A stretch of 16,883 nt of DNA from NCBI GenBank assembly GCA_017941505.1, contig JAGAWH010000153.1, forward strand, positions 1 to 16,883, written 5' to 3'. Source of the stretch: Faecalicoccus sp. (GTDB taxonomy: Bacteria > Bacillota_I > Bacilli_A > Erysipelotrichales > Erysipelotrichaceae). The number at the start of each line of letters is the position of its first letter. Positions within the stretch are counted from its first letter, which is position 1. The position numbers were made by a program, and so were the translations under genes. Below are positions 1 through 6,445 of this stretch, one piece after another. The notes under the pieces were generated by a model. It was given only the letters and a program-made list of their open reading frames with translations. It made no database searches and was not told the DNA's origin.

Positions 1-1
1 A

Positions 2-64
2 AATATTGTCCGCTATGGATTAATCGGTTATGCGATTGCTCCTATCTTTACCGATTCCGAATAG
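2..64 (+). CDS. C-terminal end of an unidentified protein (partial)
   Basis: An open frame enters from the left edge and gives 20 residues ending IAPIFTDSE before a TAG stop. It is taken as coding because a good terminator starts at its stop codon and the composition (NIVRYGLIGYAIAPIF) is protein-like and partly hydrophobic. Too little remains to name a family. Confidence 0.5.
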   Translation, partial: NIVRYGLIGYAIAPIFTDSE

Positions 65-89
65 AAAGCCAGACGGCTTTCTTTTTTTT
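64..89 (+). terminator. Rho-independent terminator of the partial upstream gene
   Basis: A perfect 7-bp stem (GAAAGCC/GGCTTTC, 64-70 and 75-81) with a 4-base loop is followed by an uninterrupted run of T. The T run reaches the end of the convergent pepC gene. Read on the minus strand the hairpin lacks a proper T tail, so it may stop pepC transcription only weakly. Confidence 0.85.
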
Positions 90-1422
90 AATCGGCTAAA
101 GATCCCATCGGATCCCATGGTTTAAGTACAACCGGTTCTGTATCAAACTGTTTAACAATTGCTTCATCCAGATATTTTTTATCCAATACAACCTGATACA
201 CAAATTCATCAAACCAGCCATCACTGGCGGTAAAATAACCATCTCTTCCGCTATCCTTACCCCAGCTGTTTTCAATCCGCCAGCGATCCGGCATTCCCTT
301 TTCATCTAAGTTCACGCCTAGAAGCACCATCGCATGATTCATAGCACTGTCTCCATACATCAATCGCTGTCCTTTGGTAAATTGATATTCAATACCGAAA
401 AGCGCTTCAATATTAAAGGAAGCCCTGTCAAAAATACCATCCTTTCGAACATAGAATTTAGTGCAGTCAGAACCAAACCATACCGGATGTCCACCCTGAA
501 TTTGACAAATCGCAGCCTTCTTGATCACATCCATGTTTACATTTAGATATTTCACCGGTTTACCATCCGAAACATTGCCTAAATATTCCACCGTATAGGT
601 TTGATTCATCGGTTTATCATCACTTGGTGCATGAATAAGCGAAATATAATCATCCATGTTGAGGCCGATATATTTTTGATAGAACTCCAGCGGAGTGATA
701 TTAAAATCCTGGGTAACATTGTCATCTTTATCGCGAAGTGTAAAATCAAATGTTTTAGGAGGCTCGCCCAGCACGATGCATAAGATTCGATAAATGGTAT
801 TCATCATTTCTTCCTTTAAAGAATACGGATCTTTTCCGGCTGATACTGCTTCACGAATATGGAAGCCATATTCCCGTAAAAGCGATGTCAAATATTCTGT
901 GAAATCACGGGATGCGATCGAATTGGCACTATCCGGATACGCTTCTAAAGGTACTACACCGTATTTGGAAACTATATTGGCAAACATATCCCATTGCCCG
1001 CCATCGTTGATCGGATTTGTATTTAAAAAGCTAAATAAGCGTCCATCGATCGGCTCTTCTACCGTTTTAATCATCGTGTTTAAATAATAATTACATTTTT
1101 CTAACTTATCCCAGAAGTACATATAATTCTGAGACAGTTCAAAATCCTTTAGATTCCATTTTTTCATCATTTCATATCGAAATACATTTAAAGCCGCAAA
1201 TAACCAGCAACGTCCGCTGGACTTTTGGTTGGTGATACTTCCCTGTTCTAAATTCAAAGAAAATGTATTCGGCAGTTTTCGCATTGCCTCATAATCTTGG
1301 GCGCTTTTTGATAATCCCAGGGAAACAGATGCGTTAGCTGCAATAAGAGCTGCTTTATCTGCATGAAATTTTTCAGAATACATATTTAAATCTTCAATTT
1401 TTAAGTGTGTATTATTTGTCAT
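88..1422 (-). CDS. pepC: Aminopeptidase C (bleomycin hydrolase family, peptidase C1B)
   Basis: This 444-residue cytoplasmic cysteine aminopeptidase would release N-terminal residues from peptides during nutrition and protein turnover. The full papain-type catalytic set is visible. Gln66 and Cys72 lie in QKSSGRCWLFAALN, His363 in NHAMVLLGV and Asn385 in RIENSWGKDSGRDGYF. The length is normal for PepC (about 440-450). Family members form hexameric barrels whose C-terminal arm enters the active site and limits cleavage to one residue at a time; the C-terminus here ends in SLAD. The ATG follows an AAGAGAGG ribosome site. The gene stands alone, divergent from the peroxidase operon and convergent with the partial gene on its other side. 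No signal peptide is present. Confidence 0.96.
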   Translation of the reverse strand: MTNNTHLKIEDLNMYSEKFHADKAALIAANASVSLGLSKSAQDYEAMRKLPNTFSLNLEQGSITNQKSSGRCWLFAALNVFRYEMMKKWNLKDFELSQNYMYFWDKLEKCNYYLNTMIKTVEEPIDGRLFSFLNTNPINDGGQWDMFANIVSKYGVVPLEAYPDSANSIASRDFTEYLTSLLREYGFHIREAVSAGKDPYSLKEEMMNTIYRILCIVLGEPPKTFDFTLRDKDDNVTQDFNITPLEFYQKYIGLNMDDYISLIHAPSDDKPMNQTYTVEYLGNVSDGKPVKYLNVNMDVIKKAAICQIQGGHPVWFGSDCTKFYVRKDGIFDRASFNIEALFGIEYQFTKGQRLMYGDSAMNHAMVLLGVNLDEKGMPDRWRIENSWGKDSGRDGYFTASDGWFDEFVYQVVLDKKYLDEAIVKQFDTEPVVLKPWDPMGSLAD

Positions 1423-1505
1423 ATTTATTAACCTCTCTTAGATAAATATACACGATAAAAAGAAAAGAGGAAAAATATTGTCTATTGATTCATTTAGGAA
1501 TTCTC

Positions 1506-1534
1506 TTGACTCCGTAATTCGATTGTGCTAAATT
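1506..1534 (+). promoter_or_regulatory. Sigma-A-type promoter of the gpx operon
   Basis: TTGACT (1506-1511) is followed by a 17-base spacer and TAAATT (1529-1534), which is preceded by TGC as an extended -10. The ribosome site GGAGG lies at 1554-1558. This is the only convincing promoter upstream of the three-gene operon. Confidence 0.7.
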
Positions 1535-1541
1535 AAATTTG
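1529..1541 (+). promoter_or_regulatory. Candidate OhrR operator overlapping the -10 element
   Basis: AAATT-A-AATTT (1530-1540) is a perfect 5-bp inverted repeat about a single central base. Its core AATTAAATT matches the core of the Bacillus subtilis OhrR box as I remember it (ACAATTAAATTGT). It covers the -10 hexamer, so a bound repressor would block polymerase. The gene for an OhrR is the last gene of the operon, which fits autoregulation. Confidence 0.5.
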
Positions 1542-1566
1542 ACAAAATTAATAGGAGGATATGAAT

Positions 1567-2109
1567 ATGAGCATCTATGATTACACTTTATTAGACCGTA
1601 AAGGAAATGAAGTATCTTTAAAGCAGTTTGAAGGAAAAGTAATGTTGATTGTGAATACAGCTACCGGATGCGGATTTACTCCGCAATATGAAGACATTGA
1701 AAAAATGTATGAAGAAATGCATGAACAGGGATTGGAAATCATTGATGTTCCATGTAACCAGTTTGCCGGACAGACACCGGGAACCGATGAGGAAATCCAC
1801 GAATTCTGTACTTTACGTTACCATACACAGTTCCCACAGATGAAAAAGTCGGATGTCAACGGTGAAAATGAGTTACCTTTATATACATACTTAAAATCCC
1901 AGAAAGGATTTGAAGGATTTGGAAGCGGAGCAAAGGCTCTGGCAATGTCAGCTATGTTGAAAAAGATCGACAAGAACTACAAGAAAAACCCAGACATCAA
2001 ATGGAACTTTACTAAGTTTGTCGTAGACCGCCAGGGTAATGTAGTAGCTCGTTTTGAGCCAACCGCAAAAATGGAAGAAGTTGCCAAATGCGTTAGAAGT
2101 CTTTTATAG
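1567..2109 (+). CDS. Glutathione peroxidase-family thiol peroxidase (2-Cys type)
   Basis: This 180-residue thioredoxin-fold peroxidase would reduce organic hydroperoxides and H2O2 in the cytoplasm. The GPx tetrad is complete: peroxidatic Cys35 in NTATGCGFT, Gln69 in NQFAGQTPG, and Trp146-Asn147 in KWNFTKF. The active-site codon is TGC, so it is a cysteine and not a selenocysteine enzyme. A second cysteine, Cys81 in HEFCTLRYHTQFP, sits where thioredoxin-dependent GPx proteins carry the resolving cysteine. Thioredoxin is therefore the likelier reductant, in agreement with the reductase gene 9 bases downstream. Two in-frame ATGs exist. I chose 1567 because GGAGG ends 8 bases before it but only 2 bases before the ATG at 1561. 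First gene of the peroxide operon; the symbols gpx or bsaA are both used for the family. Confidence 0.93.
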   Translation: MSIYDYTLLDRKGNEVSLKQFEGKVMLIVNTATGCGFTPQYEDIEKMYEEMHEQGLEIIDVPCNQFAGQTPGTDEEIHEFCTLRYHTQFPQMKKSDVNGENELPLYTYLKSQKGFEGFGSGAKALAMSAMLKKIDKNYKKNPDIKWNFTKFVVDRQGNVVARFEPTAKMEEVAKCVRSLL

Positions 2110-2118
2110 GAGAAACAT

Positions 2119-2979
2119 ATGGAAAAAGATTATGATATCGCGATTATCGGATCCGGTCCGGCAGGTATCAGTGCTGCCTTGACTGCACGTAACCGCAACA
2201 AGAAAATTATTTTGTTCGGAAATAAAAATCTCAGTACCAAAATTGAAAAAACACATGCGATTGACAACTATCCGGGTCTTCCGCATATCACCGGTGCGGA
2301 TATGGTAAAAGCCTTCCAGGCATCACTGGACAATGTGGGAATTGAGGTTACAGAAAAGAAAGTAACTGCCGTTTATGCGATGGGTGACTATTTCACATTA
2401 CAGGCAGATAACGATATGATTACAGCTTCGGCTGTTATCATTACGGCCGGTGTGATCATGCAGAAGCCTTTACCGGGTGAAACTGAATTATTAGGAAGAG
2501 GTGTCAGCTATTGCGCTACCTGCGATGCTCCTCTCTACCGCAATAAGGAAGTTGCCGTATTAGGATTCTCTGAAAAGGAAGAAGCTGAAGCCAACTTCTT
2601 AAGTGAAGTATGCTCCAAAGTTTACTACTTCCCTTTCTATAAAAACATTCAATCGTTGAATGATTCCATTACCGTAGTAACAGATAAAGCCATCGGTATC
2701 GAGGCAAGAGACAAAAAACGCATCGTAAAAACGCAAAACGGTGAGTATGAAGTAGATGGAACATTTGTATTGAGAGACAGTGTATTCCCGGGTCAGCTGG
2801 TGCCGGGTCTTGCGATTGAAAACAACCATATCGCAACTGACCGTAAAATGGCAACTAATATCTCAGGATGTTATGCAGCAGGTGATATTACCGGAGCCCC
2901 TTACCAGATTGCCAAAGCCGTAGGAGAAGGAAATATCGCAGCTATTTCAGCAGCCGGATATTTAGATACCCGTAAATAA
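2119..2979 (+). CDS. Thioredoxin-reductase-like flavoprotein lacking NADPH motifs (ferredoxin-type FFTR candidate)
   Basis: The FAD domain is clear: GSGPAG at residues 11-16, and GCYAAGDITGAPYQIAKAVG near 250-269. The redox-active disulfide is Cys132-Cys135 in YCATCDA. In the central domain, however, the usual GGGDSAxEEA nucleotide signature is replaced by GFSEKEEAEANFL (149-161). The HRRDxFRA-like stretch that binds the NADPH 2'-phosphate is missing, with VYYFPFYKN there instead. At 286 residues it is shorter than NADPH-dependent TrxB (about 310-320). These traits match the ferredoxin-dependent flavin thioredoxin reductases described in clostridia. I infer that it passes electrons to thioredoxin and so to the upstream peroxidase. 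It could instead use flavodoxin or be a non-TrxR member of the family. Middle gene of the operon, 1 base before ohrR. Confidence 0.85.
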   Translation: MEKDYDIAIIGSGPAGISAALTARNRNKKIILFGNKNLSTKIEKTHAIDNYPGLPHITGADMVKAFQASLDNVGIEVTEKKVTAVYAMGDYFTLQADNDMITASAVIITAGVIMQKPLPGETELLGRGVSYCATCDAPLYRNKEVAVLGFSEKEEAEANFLSEVCSKVYYFPFYKNIQSLNDSITVVTDKAIGIEARDKKRIVKTQNGEYEVDGTFVLRDSVFPGQLVPGLAIENNHIATDRKMATNISGCYAAGDITGAPYQIAKAVGEGNIAAISAAGYLDTRK

Positions 2980-2980
2980 G

Positions 2981-3397
2981 ATGGATCAATTAAAACTGGA
3001 AAACCAACTATGTTTTCCTATGTATGCAGCAGGAAGAAAGATAGTTAACAGCTATACACCTTACTTAAAACCATTAAATCTGACCTATACGCAATATCTT
3101 GTATTTATGGTGCTGTGGGAAAAGAAAAGTATATCCGTAAAAGATTTAGGAACGCTTCTCTATCTGGATAGCGGAACATTGACACCCTTACTAAAAAAGA
3201 TGGAAAAGGCAGGTTATGTCAAGCGCTATCGATCTACAGAAGATGAGAGGGTTCTCATAGCGGAAATCACAGATTTAGGAATGGAAATGGAAGAAAAGTG
3301 TAAAGATATTCCTGCCAAAATTGCACAAACTGTATCCCTGCCTGCCAAACAGGCTCATGAACTATATACACTGTTATATCAATATTTGAAGGATTAG
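2981..3397 (+). CDS. ohrR: Organic-hydroperoxide-sensing MarR-family repressor OhrR
   Basis: This 138-residue winged-helix regulator has the OhrR signature LENQLCFPMYAAGR with sensor Cys11. The tyrosines that hydrogen-bond the cysteine in Bacillus OhrR are conserved (Tyr15, Tyr25, Tyr36), as is the recognition region YLDSGTLTPLLKKME and the wing KRYRSTEDER. Oxidation of the cysteine by organic peroxides releases the repressor from DNA. A second cysteine, Cys107 in EEKCKDIP, is absent at this place in Bacillus OhrR as I recall it; whether it acts as a resolving thiol is unknown. The ATG lies one base after the stop of the reductase gene and has no good ribosome site, so translation is probably coupled. 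The usual partner gene ohrA is absent here, and a GPx-type peroxidase takes its place. Confidence 0.92.
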   Translation: MDQLKLENQLCFPMYAAGRKIVNSYTPYLKPLNLTYTQYLVFMVLWEKKSISVKDLGTLLYLDSGTLTPLLKKMEKAGYVKRYRSTEDERVLIAEITDLGMEMEEKCKDIPAKIAQTVSLPAKQAHELYTLLYQYLKD

Positions 3398-3401
3398 AAT
3401 C

Positions 3402-3433
3402 AAAGGAGTTGAATTCATTTTGACTCCTTTTTC
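3402..3433 (+). terminator. Terminator of the gpx-reductase-ohrR operon
   Basis: An 8-bp stem AAAGGAGT/ACTCCTTT (3402-3409 and 3423-3430) with a 13-base loop runs into a T tract directly after the ohrR stop. Confidence 0.75.
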
Positions 3434-3481
3434 GATTAAAAAATCCGGAATAAGAAACTTACTCCAGAAATGATTTGTCTA

Positions 3482-4199
3482 TTACTCTGATTTGACCGTA
3501 ATCATCGCATTGGCATCATTATGATAACCGACGATCAGCTCCAGGAGATGATTGTCCTTATCATAAATCGCTATAATGGAATGAAGAACTGCAGTGTTTT
3601 CCGGTATATGGAAAATTCTTGAAATAACTTCATCACTAACCAACGCCCGCACACTTTGAACCATACGCATTATACAGGAATCATGCTCCAAATAAATCGT
3701 ATGAATACTTTTTGTCTTAGAATAGGCGTTCAGGTTCAACTGTGATAAATACGGATAATAAACACAATAAGTAACATATCCATTATCCTGATGTTTCAAT
3801 TCCAAAATATGCCCCAGCATCTCTTTTTCAACTTGATAATGCTCCTGCAGCTCCGGAACTGTAGGTAACATCGTCAACTCACCCAGAGTTATCTTTTCAT
3901 GCTGGCGGGAGATCCATTTTAAAAGTGAAGTTGCCGTGCAGCTTGGCCTTGGTTTAGGTGCTTTCCAACTCACATAAGAGCCCTTGCCCTGCACACGTGA
4001 GATATATCCTTTTTTTTTCCAATTCTTTCAGCGCCTGGCGTGCCGTAATACGCGATACATCACAAAGCGTACTGATTTCCTGTTCGCTTAGAATTCTCTC
4101 ATCCGTCTGATATTTGCCCTGCTCAATCTCATTTTTTAGATGCTCGAATATTTGTTTATATAGAGGGTTATTTTTTTCATTTCGATTTAATTGTCCCAC
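3482..4199 (-). pseudogene. GntR-family regulator (HutC/UTRA type), frameshifted at an A9 run
   Basis: The N-terminal part (GTG start at 4199, AAGGAG 6 bases upstream) is a GntR winged helix: NPLYKQIFEHLKNEIEQGKY, then LSEQEISTLCDVSRITARQALKELEKK. After ELEKK the frame drifts into RIYLTCAGQGLL and stops near 3954. The next frame holds the exact continuation: GYISRVQGKGSYV, then a complete UTRA ligand-binding domain to 3482. Removing one A from the nine-A run (complement of 4010-4018) restores a 238-residue protein of normal family length. No other lesion is visible, and promoter and operator-like repeats are intact. The break could be a recent mutation, a phase-variable state, a site of polymerase slippage, or an assembly error. 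The apparent GTG start of the second fragment at 3994 is only the Val codon of RVQGKG. Target genes and ligand are unknown. Confidence 0.88.
4010..4018 (-). repeat. Nine-base homopolymer (A9 on the coding strand) at the gntR frameshift
   Basis: The run lies inside the Glu-Lys-Lys codons just after the DNA-recognition helix. A run of this length is a typical site for replication slippage and for transcriptional slippage. An A8 version would give the intact reading frame. Confidence 0.9.
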
Positions 4200-4218
4200 T
4201 TTGTCTCCTTAAAATACT

Positions 4219-4234
4219 GTTATCTAGCAATAAC
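4219..4234. promoter_or_regulatory. Palindrome downstream of the gntR -10, candidate operator
   Basis: GTTAT-CTAGCA-ATAAC is a perfect 5-bp inverted repeat with a CTAG-containing centre, placed just after the -10 and near the expected transcription start of the GntR gene. Size and symmetry suit a dimeric GntR/UTRA regulator. Assignment as its own operator is inference. Confidence 0.45.
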
Positions 4235-4236
4235 AA

Positions 4237-4265
4237 ATTTTAAATGAAATGTATTTAATTGTCAA
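4237..4265 (-). promoter_or_regulatory. Strong sigma-A promoter of the gntR gene
   Basis: On the minus strand TTGACA (complement of 4260-4265) is followed after exactly 17 bases by TAAAAT (complement of 4237-4242). This is a near-consensus promoter about 40 bases before the GTG start. Confidence 0.75.
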
Positions 4266-4282
4266 ATACATATATGACAATT
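4257..4282. promoter_or_regulatory. Inverted repeat AATTGTCA-N10-TGACAATT over the gntR -35
   Basis: Two perfect 8-bp arms (4257-4264 and 4275-4282) surround a 10-base spacer and cover the -35 hexamer. Further TTGACA and TGTCAA half-sites lie at 4283-4288 and 4308-4313, giving four half-sites in under 60 bases. No T tract follows on either strand, so it is not a standard terminator. A repressor or activator site is the likeliest reading. Confidence 0.5.
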
Positions 4283-4309
4283 TTGACATCATTAATTATC
4301 ACTATTTTG

Positions 4310-5383
4310 TCAATATAGATGAAATAAATTATTTAACACCTCATATAATTCCGGATTGGCAGATTTCAAATCATCCGGCCGCCAGATATAGTACGCTGTC
4401 GCATCAGCGAAAAACTCCGAAGGATCCTTGGCACTGTATAAGCGTAAGCTCGCCGGGCGGGAATAATAAAGAGCCTGCCATGTATTTGTATCCGATATAT
4501 GATTTTCAAAATCATATAAATGGGCGAGTTCATGGCTTACGGAATGGAGATCATATTCTGATAAATGCAGCTGCATGGTGATTTCCATCGTATCACTTTG
4601 GGCAAAGGCATAAATCCATCCCTGAGTACTCATGCGGTTGTTTTTTAAAGTCTTGTAGAAGGCATCGCTGTCACACAAATTAATCTTCTTACAGTTTTCC
4701 AGCAGAAAGTCCGGCTGAACGGAAATAAAATTTTCAATATAGTCATCTACCCTTCCCTGGGCAACTCCCTTATTTGAAAACACCTGTATTAACGGAAGAC
4801 CGTCTTTTTGAATGAATGTATTATAGACAGGTGTGTAATACTTGTCATAGGCAACAACCTGCTTTTCATGATACAGCTTTGAAATATCATAAAAATTATA
4901 GATCGGTATGCGAAATGTCCATAACCCAATTCCAATCGCAAATACAGTAGCTGCGACAAGCAGTGTTCGAAAAAAAGCAGGCATATCATTGCGGATGATT
5001 TCGTTCATTGCCTGATGATATTCACTTCGCTGTGCGTTTGTCATGGTGAACTTATACTGTTCAAAAAAACGTTCTTTATTTGCATCATCCATTAATTCAA
5101 GGCTTCTTTGAACATCTTTGTCTAAGGTGGATGTCAAATATTGGATGCGTAATGCTTCAAACCGCTTATGACCCGGGAGCGGGATATATACATTCCATAT
5201 TAAATAGATAATTACCGCAATCGCCCCTAAAATCAAAAACATGAAAAGATTGACGCTTTCCATAAAGGCGGCCAGATAAATCGGTGTCGGAATATAACGA
5301 AGCCACAATTTCAAAATGATATAAGGTGCAATCCCAAATCCTAAAAACAGATAAAGACATTGTTTTTTATGTTGTGTACTCAT
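4310..5383 (-). CDS. Membrane-anchored putative zinc metallopeptidase (anthrax lethal factor-like/M34-type zincin)
   Basis: This 357-residue protein has three predicted membrane segments near residues 9-28, 44-66 and 137-157. A C-terminal domain follows the last one, and its side of the membrane cannot be fixed from sequence alone. The domain holds HELAH (284-288), an exact HExxH zinc motif. About 35 residues later comes SEFFADATAYY, with Glu323 as likely third ligand. This arrangement is characteristic of the lethal-factor/Pro-Pro-endopeptidase (ATLF-like) zincins. The substrate is unknown. The ATG at 5383 has no ribosome site but lies 6 bases after an extended -10, so the mRNA is probably leaderless. 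The gene stop overlaps half-sites of the downstream gntR control region, and no terminator separates the two genes. Confidence 0.72.
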   Translation of the reverse strand: MSTQHKKQCLYLFLGFGIAPYIILKLWLRYIPTPIYLAAFMESVNLFMFLILGAIAVIIYLIWNVYIPLPGHKRFEALRIQYLTSTLDKDVQRSLELMDDANKERFFEQYKFTMTNAQRSEYHQAMNEIIRNDMPAFFRTLLVAATVFAIGIGLWTFRIPIYNFYDISKLYHEKQVVAYDKYYTPVYNTFIQKDGLPLIQVFSNKGVAQGRVDDYIENFISVQPDFLLENCKKINLCDSDAFYKTLKNNRMSTQGWIYAFAQSDTMEITMQLHLSEYDLHSVSHELAHLYDFENHISDTNTWQALYYSRPASLRLYSAKDPSEFFADATAYYIWRPDDLKSANPELYEVLNNLFHLY

Positions 5384-5398
5384 GAAACCATTCTAACA
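5384..5398 (-). promoter_or_regulatory. Extended -10 element driving a probably leaderless mRNA
   Basis: TGTTAGAAT (complement of 5390-5398) ends exactly 6 bases before the ATG of the metallopeptidase gene. There is no -35 hexamer and no Shine-Dalgarno sequence. With a normal 6-7 base distance to the start site, transcription would begin at or next to the ATG. Confidence 0.6.
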
Positions 5399-5422
5399 TA
5401 AAAAGACGGTTTTCACCGTCTT
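5396..5422 (-). terminator. Terminator of the secreted-protein gene
   Basis: The stem AAGACGGT/ACCGTCTT (5403-5410 and 5415-5422) with a four-base loop starts within the TAA stop codon of the gene at 5421 and is followed by TTTTTAT on the minus strand. The T tract merges into the extended -10 of the next gene. Confidence 0.85.
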
Positions 5423-6374
5423 AGGCATTGGTTAAGGAATCATCTTCCCCTTCATCGATTGGTTTCAAGCTGCGGATCACATGTTCCATGATATCTTCAA
5501 CTTCTTTTGTCGATTTCTGATCTTCCATGGATTCTACCGCATACCAGCGGTCTCCAATCTGTACAACATAAGAATAGCGGACAAGTAAACCGGCTCCATC
5601 ATCATACTGCATTCCGAAAGAAGATACCGGATAATCAAAGCCTGTCTCTTCTTTACTTTCCTGTATAACCTCAAATTTATCCGGGTATTTTTCTTTGAAA
5701 TACTCCTCTGTCACATCAAAGAATTCATCAGCAGATGAATAATTCAATATTTCAAAAATCTGAATCGCAGGAAACCAGAAAGTAGTTTCATTTTGATCGA
5801 CAGCCAGCGTAACACTGCCATCCTCTTCTGTCATCACGGTCCAATCCTTTGGCATATCATAAGTTAAGCCAAGGTCAGGAGCTGTCTGGTTGATATATTT
5901 ATCATCTTTCTTTGGGGTTGTCGAAGAAGTGCTGTTGGATGCCTGCTTATCTAAAAGCTCCCATAAATCATCATCTCCGTCCAGACTGTAATATTCGCTT
6001 TCATAATAAAGTTTATGATCTCTAAAGCGGAAGGAGAACTCATTCCCTTTTTCATCAACGAAGACTAATTTATCTTCGTTCATGTCATCTACATCCTTTT
6101 CAACATCTCCAACCTCAATTTGAACTAAGGCATCGGATACAGCTTTGATGTCTTTTTCTTCCGTGATGGAATACTTCTTCTTACTTTCATAATTTCTTGT
6201 GTACTCGATCGATTCCGGGTAATTTCCTTTTTCAATATTCTCTAAAAATTCTTCGGTTTTTCCGGAATGGAAATCTGTGATGGCTGTTTCTTTCTGGGCA
6301 GCCAGGGCAATAGAACCACCTGTGGTAAGCGTAATGGCCAATAATACGGCACCTAAATTTTTTATTATTTTCAT
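5421..6374 (-). CDS. Secreted protein of unknown function with signal peptide
   Basis: The 317-residue product begins MKIIKNLGAVLLAITLTTGG and ends its signal peptide near IALA-AQ, a good signal peptidase I site with no lipobox cysteine. An N-terminal half rich in Glu, Asp and Lys is followed by a Ser/Thr-rich linker (SNSTSSTTPKKDD). The C-terminal half starts LGLTYDMPKDWTV, a pattern reminiscent of PsbP/Mog1-like domains of secreted Firmicute proteins; that resemblance is tentative. I chose the ATG at 6374 because AAGAGG lies about 10 bases upstream and the signal sequence starts there. The longer reading to 6473 would put a non-signal sequence in front and overlap the divergent gene. No enzymatic motif was seen. 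Confidence 0.82.
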   Translation of the reverse strand: MKIIKNLGAVLLAITLTTGGSIALAAQKETAITDFHSGKTEEFLENIEKGNYPESIEYTRNYESKKKYSITEEKDIKAVSDALVQIEVGDVEKDVDDMNEDKLVFVDEKGNEFSFRFRDHKLYYESEYYSLDGDDDLWELLDKQASNSTSSTTPKKDDKYINQTAPDLGLTYDMPKDWTVMTEEDGSVTLAVDQNETTFWFPAIQIFEILNYSSADEFFDVTEEYFKEKYPDKFEVIQESKEETGFDYPVSSFGMQYDDGAGLLVRYSYVVQIGDRWYAVESMEDQKSTKEVEDIMEHVIRSLKPIDEGEDDSLTNA

Positions 6375-6430
6375 GTTATGTATACCTCTTTCCTTAATTA
6401 AAACATACTTCCATATCATTTGCCATTTTA

Positions 6431-6445
6431 TGATAGAATATTTCC
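6431..6445 (+). promoter_or_regulatory. Extended -10 element driving a probably leaderless mRNA
   Basis: TGATAGAAT (6431-6439) ends exactly 6 bases before the ATG at 6446. There is no ribosome site and no recognisable -35. It shares TTTTATG(A/T)TAGAAT and the same spacing with the element before the metallopeptidase gene. Confidence 0.6.

Noticed and set aside
794..1087. 97-codon frame on the plus strand inside pepC
   Set aside because: It lies antisense to an intact, conserved gene and has no recognisable protein pattern or ribosome site.
1423..1505. Promoter of pepC
   Set aside because: A TATATT-like -10 can be found on the minus strand, but no credible -35 accompanies it, so no promoter is annotated.
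1561..1566. ATG at 1561 as start of the peroxidase
   Set aside because: Only 2 bases from GGAGG; the ATG at 1567 has the normal 8-base spacing.
1660..1680. Selenocysteine at the GPx active site
   Set aside because: The codon is TGC, not TGA.
4257..4282. Hairpin read as terminator of the metallopeptidase gene
   Set aside because: The arms are perfect, but no T tract follows on the minus strand, and the repeat sits on the gntR -35, so an operator is likelier.
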